Below are positions 15,524 through 24,331 of a DNA stretch of 64,000 nt, piece by piece. Both the position numbers and the translations under genes were made by a program. The DNA is from Thermostichus sp047462415 (GTDB lineage Bacteria; Cyanobacteriota; Cyanobacteriia; Thermostichales; Thermostichaceae), in assembly GCF_047462415.1 (NCBI RefSeq), contig NZ_JANSJE010000007.1, forward strand, positions 62,001-126,000, in the 5' to 3' direction. How positions within the stretch are numbered: position 1 is the stretch's first letter; each line of letters opens with the position of its first letter. Under the pieces are notes generated by a model. That model made no database searches, was not told the origin of the DNA, and was given only the letters and a program-made list of their open reading frames with translations.

Positions 15524-17623
15524 TCAGTAGGCTCGGTTCTGCCCTTTGCCGATCTGCGACTGGATTTGTTCCAGCGAGCTGGCCGGAGCCAGGCATTTGC
15601 TGCCCCAGCACACCAAGCCTAGCGCCCCTTCTGGCAGCGGCTCCGCTTCCGTGGGCAGGGCGAAGACGGTGGTGGGCCAAGAGCGCTGCTGAAAAGCAGG
15701 GATGTGCTCGGCCTCTAGGGTGACTTTCACCCAATTGCTGTACCAATCCAGCCCAGCAAACAAACTGGGGCAGGTGCGCGGCTGGGTGCTCATGATGTGA
15801 GCAAAGGTTTTCAGGGCCTGTTCTGCCCGTTCCAGGTAGTCCAGATCTCCGGTGATGGCGGCTAGGCGCACCAGGTTGGCAATGGCCACCCCATTGGCCG
15901 CGGGCGTGGCGTTGTCCTGAAACTCCTTCTCCCGCACCAACAGTTCAGGGGTGCTCTGGGCATCGCTGACAAAGTATCCCCCCCTGGCCGGATCCCACAG
16001 TTGCGCGTCCATCTCCTGCTGGAGCTGGAGGGCAGCCTGCAACCAATCTTGGGGGGTGGGATCCCCCACCAGCGGCAGGCTGACTTGGTGCAAGTCCAAT
16101 AGGGCTTTGATCAGCAGGGCATAATCTTCCGATTTAGCGGGTACTTGGGCTGTGCCGTCGTAGTTCAGGCGCAGCAGGGATCCCGTCTGGGGGTGGCGCT
16201 GCTGGCTGAGGATAAATTGGGCGGCTCGCAGGGCCAACTGCAGACAGTCCTCGTCACCGAACACCTGGTAGGCCCGCGCCAGTCCAGAGATCATCAGGCC
16301 GTTCCAAGAGACGATCATCTTGGTGTCCGTGACAGGTGGGATCCGCCCCGGCCAAGAGCGTTGGCGGGCCGAGCGGGCATCTACCGCGGGTGGGAAGGGG
16401 GTTCTCCGCTCTGTGGAGCCGTAGCGGGCCCGAAACAGATGGGTGGTCAAGGCGGTCTCTACTTCCGGCGGCAGCTCTCCTCCCTGTTTGCGCTGCAAGA
16501 CGATGCAGCCGGGCCGATCGGGGAAATTGGGCGACAGGTCAAACGCCTGCTGTAGGGCGCGGAAGGTTGCTTCATCCAGCAGATCCTGCAGCTCCTGCCA
16601 GCGCCAAACGTAGAACTCGCCCTCCTCCGGCTCCGTGTCCTCCGCCCGGGCAAAGCTGTCGGCATCCTGGGCGGCATAGAAATACCCGGCAGGGGCAGTC
16701 ATCTCCCGCGCCACCCATTCCACCGTCAGGCGCACCGCCCGCTCGATAGCTGGATCCTGGATCCCGTGGGCCCACAGCTCAGACAGAAACTCCAAGATCT
16801 GCCCGTTGTCGTAGAGCATTTTTTCAAAGTGGGGCACCGTCCAGGTGGGATCCACGGTGTAGCGGTGAAACCCGCCGGCCACATGGTCGAAGATCCCTCC
16901 CAACACCAAGGCCATGCCCCGCTCCTTAGCCCGTTCCAGCGCCGTCGGCGAGCCGGGGATCCCTTCCGGTGGGTCGAAGCGGGCCGAGCGCAACACCAAC
17001 TGGGCGTAGGGCATCATGGGGAACTGCTGCACCGCCCCGGCGTTGGCCAGCAAAGGCTGGATTTTGGGGATCCCGGAGCGCAACAGATCAGGGGGAATAT
17101 GGTCTTCCGGCACCAGGTCGCTGAGGGTGGTCAGGGCCATCAAAATCTGGCCTTTCATCTCCTCGATTTTGTCTTTTTCCTGGCGGTAAAACTGGAGGAT
17201 GCGCTGCAGCAAGGTCAAAAAACCCGGACGGCCAAAGCGGGGTTCCACCGGGAAATAGGTGCCCGCGTAAAACGGCACCAGATCATCGGGGGTGAGGAAG
17301 ACATTGAGGGGCCACCCCCCCTGCCCGCTCATGAGCTGCAGCGCCTGCATGTAGATGCTGTCCAGATCGGGCCGCTCCTCGCGATCCACTTTGATGGGCA
17401 AAAAATGGGCATTAAGAAAGGCGGCGATCTCCGGGTTGGAGAAAGCCTCCCCCTCCATGACTGTGCACCAGTGGCAACTGGAATAGCCGATGGACAGAAA
17501 AATCGGCTTGTCCTCGGCCCGGGCTTTCTCCAGAGCCTCCGGGATCCAAGGCCACCAATCCACCGGGTTCTCGGCGTGCTTGCGCAGGTAAAGGCTGGAA
17601 CACGTGGCGAGGCGATTGGCCAT
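15524..17623 (-). CDS. Thioredoxin domain protein (DUF255, YyaL/SSP411 family)
   Basis: This 699-residue protein begins NRLATCSSLYLRKHAENPVDWWPW and then the DUF255 thioredoxin-like part SIGYSSCHWCTVMEGEAFSNPEIAAFLNAHFLPIKVDREERPDLD, with the C-H-W-C site near residue 47. The remaining two thirds resemble an (alpha/alpha)6 toroid of the N-acylglucosamine epimerase/glycoside-hydrolase type (HFEKMLYDNGQ, EGEFYVWRWQEL, RDDKMIVSWNGLM-like segment DTKMIVSWNGLM). Members occur in all domains and have no settled activity. It converges with the Fur-family gene and faces a GNAT gene on the same strand 122 bases upstream. Confidence 0.88.
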   Translation of the reverse strand: MANRLATCSSLYLRKHAENPVDWWPWIPEALEKARAEDKPIFLSIGYSSCHWCTVMEGEAFSNPEIAAFLNAHFLPIKVDREERPDLDSIYMQALQLMSGQGGWPLNVFLTPDDLVPFYAGTYFPVEPRFGRPGFLTLLQRILQFYRQEKDKIEEMKGQILMALTTLSDLVPEDHIPPDLLRSGIPKIQPLLANAGAVQQFPMMPYAQLVLRSARFDPPEGIPGSPTALERAKERGMALVLGGIFDHVAGGFHRYTVDPTWTVPHFEKMLYDNGQILEFLSELWAHGIQDPAIERAVRLTVEWVAREMTAPAGYFYAAQDADSFARAEDTEPEEGEFYVWRWQELQDLLDEATFRALQQAFDLSPNFPDRPGCIVLQRKQGGELPPEVETALTTHLFRARYGSTERRTPFPPAVDARSARQRSWPGRIPPVTDTKMIVSWNGLMISGLARAYQVFGDEDCLQLALRAAQFILSQQRHPQTGSLLRLNYDGTAQVPAKSEDYALLIKALLDLHQVSLPLVGDPTPQDWLQAALQLQQEMDAQLWDPARGGYFVSDAQSTPELLVREKEFQDNATPAANGVAIANLVRLAAITGDLDYLERAEQALKTFAHIMSTQPRTCPSLFAGLDWYSNWVKVTLEAEHIPAFQQRSWPTTVFALPTEAEPLPEGALGLVCWGSKCLAPASSLEQIQSQIGKGQNRAY

Positions 17624-17745
17624 AGGTACACCTTCTCACCCTTTTTGCTTCAGGCTAGCGCGTTCTCTTCCCGAGGCCGAGCCAACCCACTGTTGTTCAA
17701 GATACACTCACCCACGCCTCTTCTTGCCCTGAGGCTCCCTGTTGG

Positions 17746-18249
17746 TCAGACCTGCTCCTGTTCGGCAGCCGGGATCAAAAACCCCAGCGGACGCCCGTGT
17801 AACACCAGAGTGGTGCTGGGATTTTCCACAAAACCAATTCGCTCGTAAAAGCCGCGCTGATGGGTGGTAAACAGGTAGATGCGCTCCACCGACTGCAGGT
17901 GGGGATGGCTGATCAGGGTTTCCACCAGCTTGCGCCCGATGCCCTGGCGGCGGTAGTCGTGATCAACCACAATGTCCCAGAGGACAGCCCGGTAAACCCC
18001 ATCAGAGGTGGCGCGGCCAAAGCCGATCAGGCGCTCCCCGTCCCAGGCGCTGACCACCGGGTGGCTGTGGGCGATGGCCCGCTCCATCTCTTCCCGCCGG
18101 CGATTCTGGGCCCAAAAGGCGTTGCGGTTCAACAACAGCAGGAGCTGCTCCAGATCCAGATCGCCCCGCTCCAGGGAGAAGCGAATGTTGCGGTTGTCCA
18201 CCGGTTGATGAGAAAGGGCGATGACAGGCTCAGGAGGGGGATCGGACAT
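17746..18249 (-). CDS. GNAT N-acetyltransferase, cyanobacterial/plastid type
   Basis: A 167-residue GNAT-fold enzyme with motif A AVLWDIVVDHDYRRQGIGRKLVETLI, whose RRQGIG loop binds the pyrophosphate of acetyl-CoA, and the C-terminal TTHQRGFYERIGFVE segment where the Tyr often acts as acid. The overall sequence, including HSHPVVSAWDGERLIGFGRATSDGVYRAVLWDIVV, resembles the plastid GNAT proteins and their cyanobacterial homologues (sometimes called NSI or SNAT), which acetylate lysines and arylalkylamines. The substrate is not deducible. It is a separate minus-strand gene. Confidence 0.85.
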   Translation of the reverse strand: MSDPPPEPVIALSHQPVDNRNIRFSLERGDLDLEQLLLLLNRNAFWAQNRRREEMERAIAHSHPVVSAWDGERLIGFGRATSDGVYRAVLWDIVVDHDYRRQGIGRKLVETLISHPHLQSVERIYLFTTHQRGFYERIGFVENPSTTLVLHGRPLGFLIPAAEQEQV

Positions 18250-18328
18250 AGATTCAGACCTTGGCAGCAGCGAGAGTTAACAAGGAATCAAGGGGTCGTC
18301 GCAAAACGGAGAACAAACCTGGCCAGGG

Positions 18329-18796
18329 CTAGCTGGCCGGAGTATTGCTGGCGCTCGCTCCCGCCTGCTCTAGGGCATAGGCTTTGAAGCGCTCCAAGTC
18401 CGCCTGGATGGTGCTCTCCACAACTTTGCCCACAAACAGGCCATCCAAGATCTTGCCCAGGATCCCCGGGATCTTGTAGGCCACCGACAGCTTAACAATG
18501 GTACTGCCCTTGCGGTCGTAAAAGCGCAGTGCCCCGCGATTGGGCAAGCCTTCCACCGATTGCCAGCCGATGTGCTGGTGTTTCACCACCGTGTGGGTGC
18601 GGGAGATCCAACTGAAGGTGAGGCCGCGCGTATCCAGCGTCCACCGCGATAGCTCGTGATCCAGCAGTTCCACTGAGCGGATCCACTTCATCCAGCGCGG
18701 CATGAGGGCAAGGTTGGCCCACAGCTCCCACACCTGCTCGATGGGAACAGGCACCTCCACCTGACAGGTGTGCTCTAACCAATCTGACTCGGACAT
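18329..18796 (-). CDS. SRPBCC family protein (polyketide cyclase/dehydrase-like)
   Basis: A 155-residue protein starting at the ATG at 18796 (MSESDWLEHTCQVEVPVPIEQVWELWANLALMPRWMKWIRSVEL). That opening plus the strands LSRWTLDTRGLTFSWISRTHTVVKHQHIGWQSVEG is the START-like SRPBCC fold, which binds a hydrophobic ligand in a deep cavity. Cyanobacterial members of this kind are common and mostly uncharacterised. It follows a 238-base spacer that contains a GGGGCA/TGCCCC hairpin near 18974-18989 but no gene. Confidence 0.8.
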   Translation of the reverse strand: MSESDWLEHTCQVEVPVPIEQVWELWANLALMPRWMKWIRSVELLDHELSRWTLDTRGLTFSWISRTHTVVKHQHIGWQSVEGLPNRGALRFYDRKGSTIVKLSVAYKIPGILGKILDGLFVGKVVESTIQADLERFKAYALEQAGASASNTPAS

Positions 18797-19082
18797 GGGG
18801 CCTCCCACACGACATCCGGCAGAACTATCCCAGGGCTTGACCACAGCGCCTCGGGACAGGCTCCCCGCTTTACAAAATTTTATATCGACCTAAGATAGCA
18901 TTATCGGCCTCATGAAAGTTCGGGGCTCTGCACTTTCTGGCAGCCCGGTTGTTGGGTCCGAGCAAGTTGTAGCTGCCCCCATAGGGGCAAGGCAGAAGGC
19001 AGGTATGATGATTGCCATCTGCAAGCTTCACTTACGTCGGCTCGGTGCGTCCACTCATTTGACTTGATGGAACGACCTCACC

Positions 19083-19853
19083 ATGGTTTCTCAATGGAAA
19101 CAGCATCTTAAGAACTATTTCGTGGCGGGTTTGCTGGTGGTGATCCCTCTGGCAACCACGATTTGGCTAACGGTGGAGGTGGCCACCTGGAGCATCGGCT
19201 TTTTGACCAGCATTCCCAAGCAGTTTAATCCCATCCAGGGGCTGCACCCCATTTTGATCAACCTCATCGATCTGGCGGTGGGCTTGTTGACGCCGGTTGT
19301 GTTCATCCTGCTGATCGGCTTCATGGCCCGCAACATTGTCGGCCAGTGGCTGCTCAACCTGAGCGAGCAGTTGCTCCACGCCATCCCGGTGGCGGGGTTG
19401 GTCTACAAGACCCTGAAGCAATTGGTCAGCGTTTTGTTTGCCCCCAACAATCAGCGCTTTCGGCGGGTGGTGCTGGTGGAATATCCCCGGCCTGGGGCTT
19501 GGGCGCTGGCCTTTGTAACCGGCACCATTCAAACCCCAATCCGGCCGGATGGGCCGCAGCGCTCCCTCAGCCTGTTCGTGCCCACCACCCCTAACCCAAC
19601 GACGGGCTGGTACGCCATCGTGCCGGAAGACCAGGTGGTGGAGGTGTTCATGCCGGTAGAGGACGCTTTCAAGATGCTCATCTCCGGTGGGATCGTGACC
19701 CCGGAAACTTTTGAGGCCGGGCTGCAACGGCGCGAAGGGGCCCTGGCCATGCCCAGCCTGCGGGAGTTGGTGGAACAAGAGCGGGCGGCGGCATCCGCTA
19801 GAGCCGACTCAATGGAACCCGAAGTGGGCTTTGAGAGCCAAAGGATCCCCTAA
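19083..19853 (+). CDS. DUF502 family membrane protein
   Basis: This 256-residue membrane protein matches DUF502: KNYFVAGLLVVIPLATTIWLTVEVATW near the N-terminus and VGLLTPVVFILLIGFMARNIVGQWLL as a second segment, followed by the conserved AIPVAGLVYKTLKQLV and the soluble GAWALAFVTG-type strands with FVPTTPNPTTGWYAIVPEDQV and a final PETFEAGLQRREG region. The family occurs in bacteria and plants (plant members are the COV1-type proteins) and its biochemical role is unclear. It ends one base from the stop of the convergent TIGR03792 gene. Confidence 0.9.
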   Translation: MVSQWKQHLKNYFVAGLLVVIPLATTIWLTVEVATWSIGFLTSIPKQFNPIQGLHPILINLIDLAVGLLTPVVFILLIGFMARNIVGQWLLNLSEQLLHAIPVAGLVYKTLKQLVSVLFAPNNQRFRRVVLVEYPRPGAWALAFVTGTIQTPIRPDGPQRSLSLFVPTTPNPTTGWYAIVPEDQVVEVFMPVEDAFKMLISGGIVTPETFEAGLQRREGALAMPSLRELVEQERAAASARADSMEPEVGFESQRIP

Positions 19854-20183
19854 TCAGGCTTGTCCTTCTCCCAATAGGTCGGGCTGCCAGAGCTGGTATT
19901 CTTTGGCCTGCTCCAGGCGTACATAAAAAGGCTGCATCTGCCGATCCAACCTCTCCACTTGGTCGGGGGAGAAGGCTTTCCAGGCAGTACGGCTGGCCCA
20001 GCGGAGGATGAGGTGAACAAGTTCGGGATCCTCTTGGTCCAGCCAGACTTCTTTGCCCAAAAAGCCCGGCTGTTGTCGCAGGGCAGGCCCCCAGATCCGC
20101 TCGTCTTCCTGAATGAAGGCCATCTGGCCGCCGGGAGGAACCCGGAAGCAGAGGTGTTCGATGGCGATGGGCTGGTCTGACAT
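19854..20183 (-). CDS. TIGR03792 family protein (ferredoxin-like / monooxygenase-fold)
   Basis: A 109-residue protein from the ATG at 20183 (MSDQPIAIEHLCFRVPPGGQMAFIQEDERIWGPALRQQPGFLGKEVWLDQEDPELVHLILRWASRTAWKAF). The spaced pattern of IEHL.FRV, E..IW...L..Q.GF.GKEVW and the C-terminal Y-x-L-W is the TIGR03792 profile as I know it, a small ABM-type fold of unknown activity in cyanobacteria. It lies 24 bases downstream of aroA on the same strand and is probably cotranscribed. Confidence 0.82.
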   Translation of the reverse strand: MSDQPIAIEHLCFRVPPGGQMAFIQEDERIWGPALRQQPGFLGKEVWLDQEDPELVHLILRWASRTAWKAFSPDQVERLDRQMQPFYVRLEQAKEYQLWQPDLLGEGQA

Positions 20184-20207
20184 CGGCAAAAGTTGGCTCT
20201 TGGCTGG

Positions 20208-21542
20208 CTAGGACGCGGACGAAGGGTTGATCAGCCGCTGCAGGGTGGGGATGAAGTCGGGGTAGGAGATGCGGGCACAGTCGGCCCCTCGAAGGGTGGT
20301 GGATCCCTGGGCGGCCAGGGCGGCCACCATCAGGCTCATGGCGATGCGGTGATCGGCGTGGCTGTCCACCTCGGCCCCTTGCAACGGGATCCCGCCTTTG
20401 ATTTCCAGGCCGTCGGGATACTCGGTGACCTGGGCCCCCATCCGGCTGAGTTCCTGGGCGATGGCCGCCAAGCGGTCGCTCTCTTTAACCCGCAATTCCG
20501 CCGCATCGCGAATGACCGTAGTCCCCTCGGCAAAAGCTGCCGCCACCGCCAAAACCGGGATCTCGTCGATTAGCGTGGGAATGAGATCGCCACCAATGCT
20601 GCAGCCCCGCAAGCGAGCCGAGCGCACCCGCAGATCCCCCAGGGGTTCACCCGCCATCTCTCGCCGGTTCTCCACTTGAATATCGGCCCCCATCTCCTGC
20701 AACACCTGCAGCACGCCGGTGCGGCTGGGGTTGAGGCCCACATCCTGCAGCAGCAACTCGCTCTCCGGCACAATCGAGGCGGCCACCAGCCAAAAGGCTG
20801 CTGAGCTGATGTCCCCCGGTACCTGCACCGTCTGGCCCACCAGGCGGGATCCTCCCACCACAGCCACGGTTTTCGCCTCGACATCGACGTGGATCTGGGC
20901 GCCAAAGGCCCGCAGCATCCGCTCCGAGTGGTCGCGGGAGAGGGCCGGCTCTGTAACTTGCGTGGTGCCTTCTGCCAAAAGGCCCGCCAGCAACAGACAG
21001 GACTTCACCTGGGCCGAGGCCACCGGCGAGTGGTAGTGAATTCCCTGCAGGGATCCCCCCTGCACCGCTAAAGGAGCCAAGGTGCCCCCCGCCCGCCCCC
21101 AGATGTTGGCTCCCATCTGCCGCAGCGGCTCCACCACCCGCCCCATGGGCCGTGAGCGCAGGGAGCGATCCCCAGTGACAGCAAAAAAGCGCCCCCGCTG
21201 GCCGGCCAGAATCCCTAGCATCAGGCGCAGGGTGGTGCCGGAATTGCCGGCGTCTAAGACATCTGTCGGCTCCTGCAGGCGATCCAAGCCCACCCCTTGA
21301 ATGCGGACGCACTCGCTGTTGAGCTCGGGGATCCCAGCCCCTAGCGCCCGAAAACAGGCCGCCGTACTGCGAGGATCCTCCCCCAGCAGCAGCCCGTGAA
21401 TGACGGTTTCCCCTTCCGCCAGGGATCCCAGCATCAGGGCGCGGTGGGAGATGGACTTATCGCCTGGAACCTTGATTTGGCCGCGCAGGCTACGGACTGG
21501 CGAAAGTGTCAGGAGGTCGGGAGAAGAGGCGGTGGTCAGCAC
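20208..21542 (-). CDS. aroA: 3-phosphoshikimate 1-carboxyvinyltransferase (EPSP synthase)
   Basis: AroA joins shikimate-3-phosphate and phosphoenolpyruvate in the shikimate pathway. Key segments are present: LRGQIKVPGDKSISHRALMLGSLAEGET, NSGTTLRLMLGILAGQ, SAQVKSCLLLAGLLAEG, and RVKESDRLAAIAQEL. The SRDHSERMLRAFGA block and the SAQVK motif resemble the class II enzymes (such as Agrobacterium CP4), which are less sensitive to glyphosate; that comparison is from memory. The start is GTG at 21542. The upstream 673 bases hold no gene but do hold a plus-strand terminator. Confidence 0.96.
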   Translation of the reverse strand: MLTTASSPDLLTLSPVRSLRGQIKVPGDKSISHRALMLGSLAEGETVIHGLLLGEDPRSTAACFRALGAGIPELNSECVRIQGVGLDRLQEPTDVLDAGNSGTTLRLMLGILAGQRGRFFAVTGDRSLRSRPMGRVVEPLRQMGANIWGRAGGTLAPLAVQGGSLQGIHYHSPVASAQVKSCLLLAGLLAEGTTQVTEPALSRDHSERMLRAFGAQIHVDVEAKTVAVVGGSRLVGQTVQVPGDISSAAFWLVAASIVPESELLLQDVGLNPSRTGVLQVLQEMGADIQVENRREMAGEPLGDLRVRSARLRGCSIGGDLIPTLIDEIPVLAVAAAFAEGTTVIRDAAELRVKESDRLAAIAQELSRMGAQVTEYPDGLEIKGGIPLQGAEVDSHADHRIAMSLMVAALAAQGSTTLRGADCARISYPDFIPTLQRLINPSSAS

Positions 21543-21662
21543 AGGAGCCGTGACAGCAGATAAAGACAGGGGCAGTCTTGATCATACTCAGGCGTGGATC
21601 TGCACCGCTTTCGCCGGCGGTTGAACTCGGGGAAGACAGGCCGTCTTTTGACAGCAGCCCTT

Positions 21663-21729
21663 CTCGTCCTTGAGGATGAGCTTAACAACATGGATTCCTC
21701 GGTCGGGGCTTGGCCTCGGCCTTTTTTTT
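21663..21729 (+). ncRNA. Candidate small RNA 3' part with intrinsic terminator (no plus-strand gene ahead)
   Basis: Two hairpins follow each other on the plus strand. The first is CTCGTCC (21663-21669) with GGATGAG (21674-21680), 7 pairs including one G-U, loop TTGA. The second is GGTCGGGGC (21701-21709) with GCCTCGGCC (21713-21721), 9 pairs including two G-U, loop TTG, followed by eight T (21722-21729). That is a textbook rho-independent terminator, yet the only gene upstream on this strand ends 1.8 kb earlier and aroA is on the other strand. A short RNA starting in or just before the aroA 5' end would explain it. The 5' end is unknown. Confidence 0.5.
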
Positions 21730-22215
21730 GCCAGCCCTGATTTTGCAGATGTTATCTACGATATCTAGTGCCTAAAGCTTCCCAGCCACTCATTCTCCCA
21801 CAATATGCAGGCAATCTCGGCTGGCGGAACATCCATTGGCTTCTGTCGCCCTTGCCTGTAGATTGTGACTGAGCGGCGGCCTGTGATCTTTTCGGGAAGG
21901 CTGTGATAGAGTCAATAGGAGTTGTGAACGAGCTTTCCCAGAAAGCGGTCTAACGGTCTCAGGGCTGGGTGGCCAGAAGGGAGAAAGCGATCCTGTAGTT
22001 TCGGTAACTCAACAACTTTGCAGAGCAAGGCAAATTACCTTTCCTTTTTGGTTGGTTAAAGTTTTTGTCAAGTAGGATCCTCAGTTGCCGGTCAGCCACA
22101 GCCGTGCCTAAAATTGCCGAGGACTGGTGTTTTTCTAGAGGGTCTGTAGATACTATTGATTTTGCCTTCCTTTGGCCTGTTCTTCGCCCATTGACCTTTC
22201 GAGACCGACTGCCCT
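21730..22215. other. Long spacer without a recognised gene
   Basis: No reading frame here has a plausible start, ribosome site and composition. The sequence is less GC-rich than the genes around it, with T-rich runs near 22030-22070 (CCTTTCCTTTTTGG and AAAGTTTTTGTCAAG), suitable for a promoter or long 5' leader of the gene starting at 22216. I saw no rnpB, tmRNA or known riboswitch signature. Confidence 0.6.
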
Positions 22216-22683
22216 ATGACAGATACTCATCCTTGTGCCCCCTGTATTGTGGATACGGGAACTTTGGTAAATAAGCGGGATATTTACCGGCTGCTATCCG
22301 ATTTGGGACGTGTCCGTTACTTCGACATCGTGGATGGCACGGTACGCAAGCAGGGGGAAGGCTGCGTGATGGATGTTTTTCAGGATCCCACCGCCGCCAC
22401 GCTGGTGGTAAATGGCAGCCTTTACCTGAATGTGAATAGCTTTGACTACGCCTGTCTGCGGGATCCTGCTGCGGCGGAGGAGCTTGCTGACCTGGGTAAG
22501 GAGCGAGCGGGCGTGGTTATTGACTTGGTTCAGGACAGCCGCATCTTGCGCTTGGTCCCCCTGGTGGAGCCGCGGTCGGATCCCGCGGAACTTTTGGGGG
22601 ATAACCGGGCGTTGCAGGCGGCAGTGGACGTTTTGGCCGCAGGCTGGGGCATAGAGGAAAGTTCTTCTGACTCCCTAGAATAA
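22216..22683 (+). CDS. Conserved hypothetical protein, cyanobacterial
   Basis: A 155-residue soluble acidic protein (MTDTHPCAPCIVDTGTLVNKRDIYRLLSDLGRVRYFDIVDGTVRKQGEGCVMDVFQDPTAATLVVNGSLYLNVNSFDYACLR). The pattern of a small alpha/beta domain with an N-terminal CAPC pair and a strand-rich middle (TLVVNGSLYLNVNSFDYA) is coherent and codon use is native, so I consider it real. I do not recognise the family. It has a long leader of nearly 500 bases and is followed by a 140-base gap before a protease gene. Confidence 0.7.
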   Translation: MTDTHPCAPCIVDTGTLVNKRDIYRLLSDLGRVRYFDIVDGTVRKQGEGCVMDVFQDPTAATLVVNGSLYLNVNSFDYACLRDPAAAEELADLGKERAGVVIDLVQDSRILRLVPLVEPRSDPAELLGDNRALQAAVDVLAAGWGIEESSSDSLE

Positions 22684-22823
22684 AGGATTCTAACCCGAAG
22701 AATTAGGCCGCCCATCTCGTCCTGAAGTTGGCCGGCACAGTGTGATGCAGATCATTCTTGGGAGGCGGGTCGCAGCCGGTATGATCCACTTGACTCGGAG
22801 AGCTTTTCGAGTTTGGGGGTGGT

Positions 22824-23879
22824 GTGCAGGTTTTTTCAAGGCGACGGCAGCTTCTGGGCAGAGTAGGGGGTCTGTTCGGATTCCTGGTGGCTGTGCTTCT
22901 GGTACTGGCGCTCAAGGCTTGCGGGGGAAGTGGTGGTTCCTCTTCGGTAAGTGTCACTCCCGCTCCCACAACCGTCATTCCCACCTCTACTCCAACTGTC
23001 GTTCTCACCCCTACCCCGACTGTTTTCCCTTCGCCGACGGCTACCTCTGTTCCCCAGTTCGCGATTGACGTTCGTTTTCCCGACAACAGCCTCACTCCCA
23101 GCCAGCAAGCCATTGTCCGCAGCGCGGCCTTGAGGTGGCAGGAGATCATCGTCGGGGATCAGCCGGATCTGCGGCCCACCAACATCCGGGCCGACGAGTG
23201 CGCTGCAGGGTTTCCCAGCACGTCGCTCAATTTCCCCATTGACGATCTGCTAGTGGAGGTGCGGGCGAGAGACCTGGGCAACGAGCGGATTTTGGGGGGA
23301 GCGGCTCCCTGTTTTGTGCGGGCCTCCAATGGCCTGCCTTTCTACTCTGTGGTTGTGTTCAACAGCCAAAACCTCTCGGCTTTGGAAGAGCGGGGTGACC
23401 TGCCCATTACTGCTTTGCACGAGTTGGGCCATGCGCTTGGCTTTTTGCCCAGCGTCTGGGATCCCAAGGGGCTGACGGTGGGCTTGGTGGGGCGGGATCA
23501 GCCGACGCCGCCGGGCTATGACCCCCACTTTATTGGCCCGCGGGCGGTTGCCGCTTTTACCACGTTGGGGGGGAATGCCCCTTCTGTTCCCTTAGAGAAC
23601 CAGTTTGGGGAGGGATCCCGCGATTCCCACTGGCGGGAGAGCGTCTTGGGTCGGGAGCTGATGACCACCCGCCTCGACCGGGGGGTGCCCAATCCCTTAA
23701 GCATCCTTACGGTGGGAGCGATGGCAGATATGGGCTACGCAGTGAACCCGGCGGCAGCCGATGGCTTTGAGCTGGGGCGCAGCCGGCCCGTCTCGGAACC
23801 CCTGGAGCTGCAGGAGCTGGAGCTGGCCCTACCGCTGCGGCGCTTCGATGCCACAGGCAGACCGGTGGGGGATCCCTGA
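22824..23879 (+). CDS. Leishmanolysin-like zinc metalloprotease, lipoprotein
   Basis: The N-terminus has a basic region and hydrophobic FLVAVLLVLALKACGG, so Cys 33 is likely a lipidated residue. A Thr/Pro linker (about 43-75) precedes the catalytic domain, which carries TALHELGHALGFLPS (zinc motif HExxHxxGF near residue 196), a later third His in SHWRESVLGRELMTT, and the Met-turn there. That order, with a long insert between motif and third His, is the peptidase M8 (leishmanolysin) pattern. The protein should act outside the inner membrane. The start is a GTG at 22824. Substrate and role are unknown; these enzymes are scattered among bacteria. Confidence 0.85.
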   Translation: MQVFSRRRQLLGRVGGLFGFLVAVLLVLALKACGGSGGSSSVSVTPAPTTVIPTSTPTVVLTPTPTVFPSPTATSVPQFAIDVRFPDNSLTPSQQAIVRSAALRWQEIIVGDQPDLRPTNIRADECAAGFPSTSLNFPIDDLLVEVRARDLGNERILGGAAPCFVRASNGLPFYSVVVFNSQNLSALEERGDLPITALHELGHALGFLPSVWDPKGLTVGLVGRDQPTPPGYDPHFIGPRAVAAFTTLGGNAPSVPLENQFGEGSRDSHWRESVLGRELMTTRLDRGVPNPLSILTVGAMADMGYAVNPAAADGFELGRSRPVSEPLELQELELALPLRRFDATGRPVGDP

Positions 23880-23968
23880 GGTTGAAAAAAGCATATCTAC
23901 CTATAGCCAAGCTGCCCGTTCTTAACAATAATGAGTGGCCAGTTGCAGAACGTTACGACATCGGCAAA

Positions 23969-24265
23969 ATGGGCATTCTCAAAAAGCTGTTCGGCGGTCT
24001 TTTTTCCTTCTTTGGCATTCTCTTCGGCGGTCTAGTGGATTTTGTAACCGGGCCTTTTCGCTCGGCGCCTGGACAATCCGCTCCAAGCCAGTCGGCAACT
24101 TCCTCTAACTCTGCGGCAACGGCTGCGCCTGCCAAGCCCAAAGTGGTGGTCGAAAGGCCCTTTGTGCCCAACGAGATCCCGGCTCCGCGTCCTAACCGTC
24201 GCCCTGGCCCAGCTCTAGATCTGTTCCGCGCCATGGCCCAAGAGATCCCGTCGGCGCGGGCCTAG
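23969..24265 (+). CDS. Small conserved hypothetical protein with hydrophobic N-terminal segment
   Basis: The most likely start is the internal ATG at 23969 (MGILKKLFGGLFSFFGILFGGLVDFVTGPF), giving 98 residues. The first 30 form a phenylalanine/glycine-rich amphipathic or membrane segment, the middle is Ser/Ala/Pro low complexity (SAPSQSATSSNSAATAAPAKP), and the end has VVVERPFVPNEIPAPRPNRR. A longer reading back to 23882 exists. Possibly a small membrane-associated factor; family not recognised. Confidence 0.6.
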   Translation: MGILKKLFGGLFSFFGILFGGLVDFVTGPFRSAPGQSAPSQSATSSNSAATAAPAKPKVVVERPFVPNEIPAPRPNRRPGPALDLFRAMAQEIPSARA

Positions 24266-24331
24266 CTTGCCCTGCTTTTGGGGAGCAGCTCGTAAGATGG
24301 AGATGGCCCTGTATTCTGGAGACTGCTCCCT

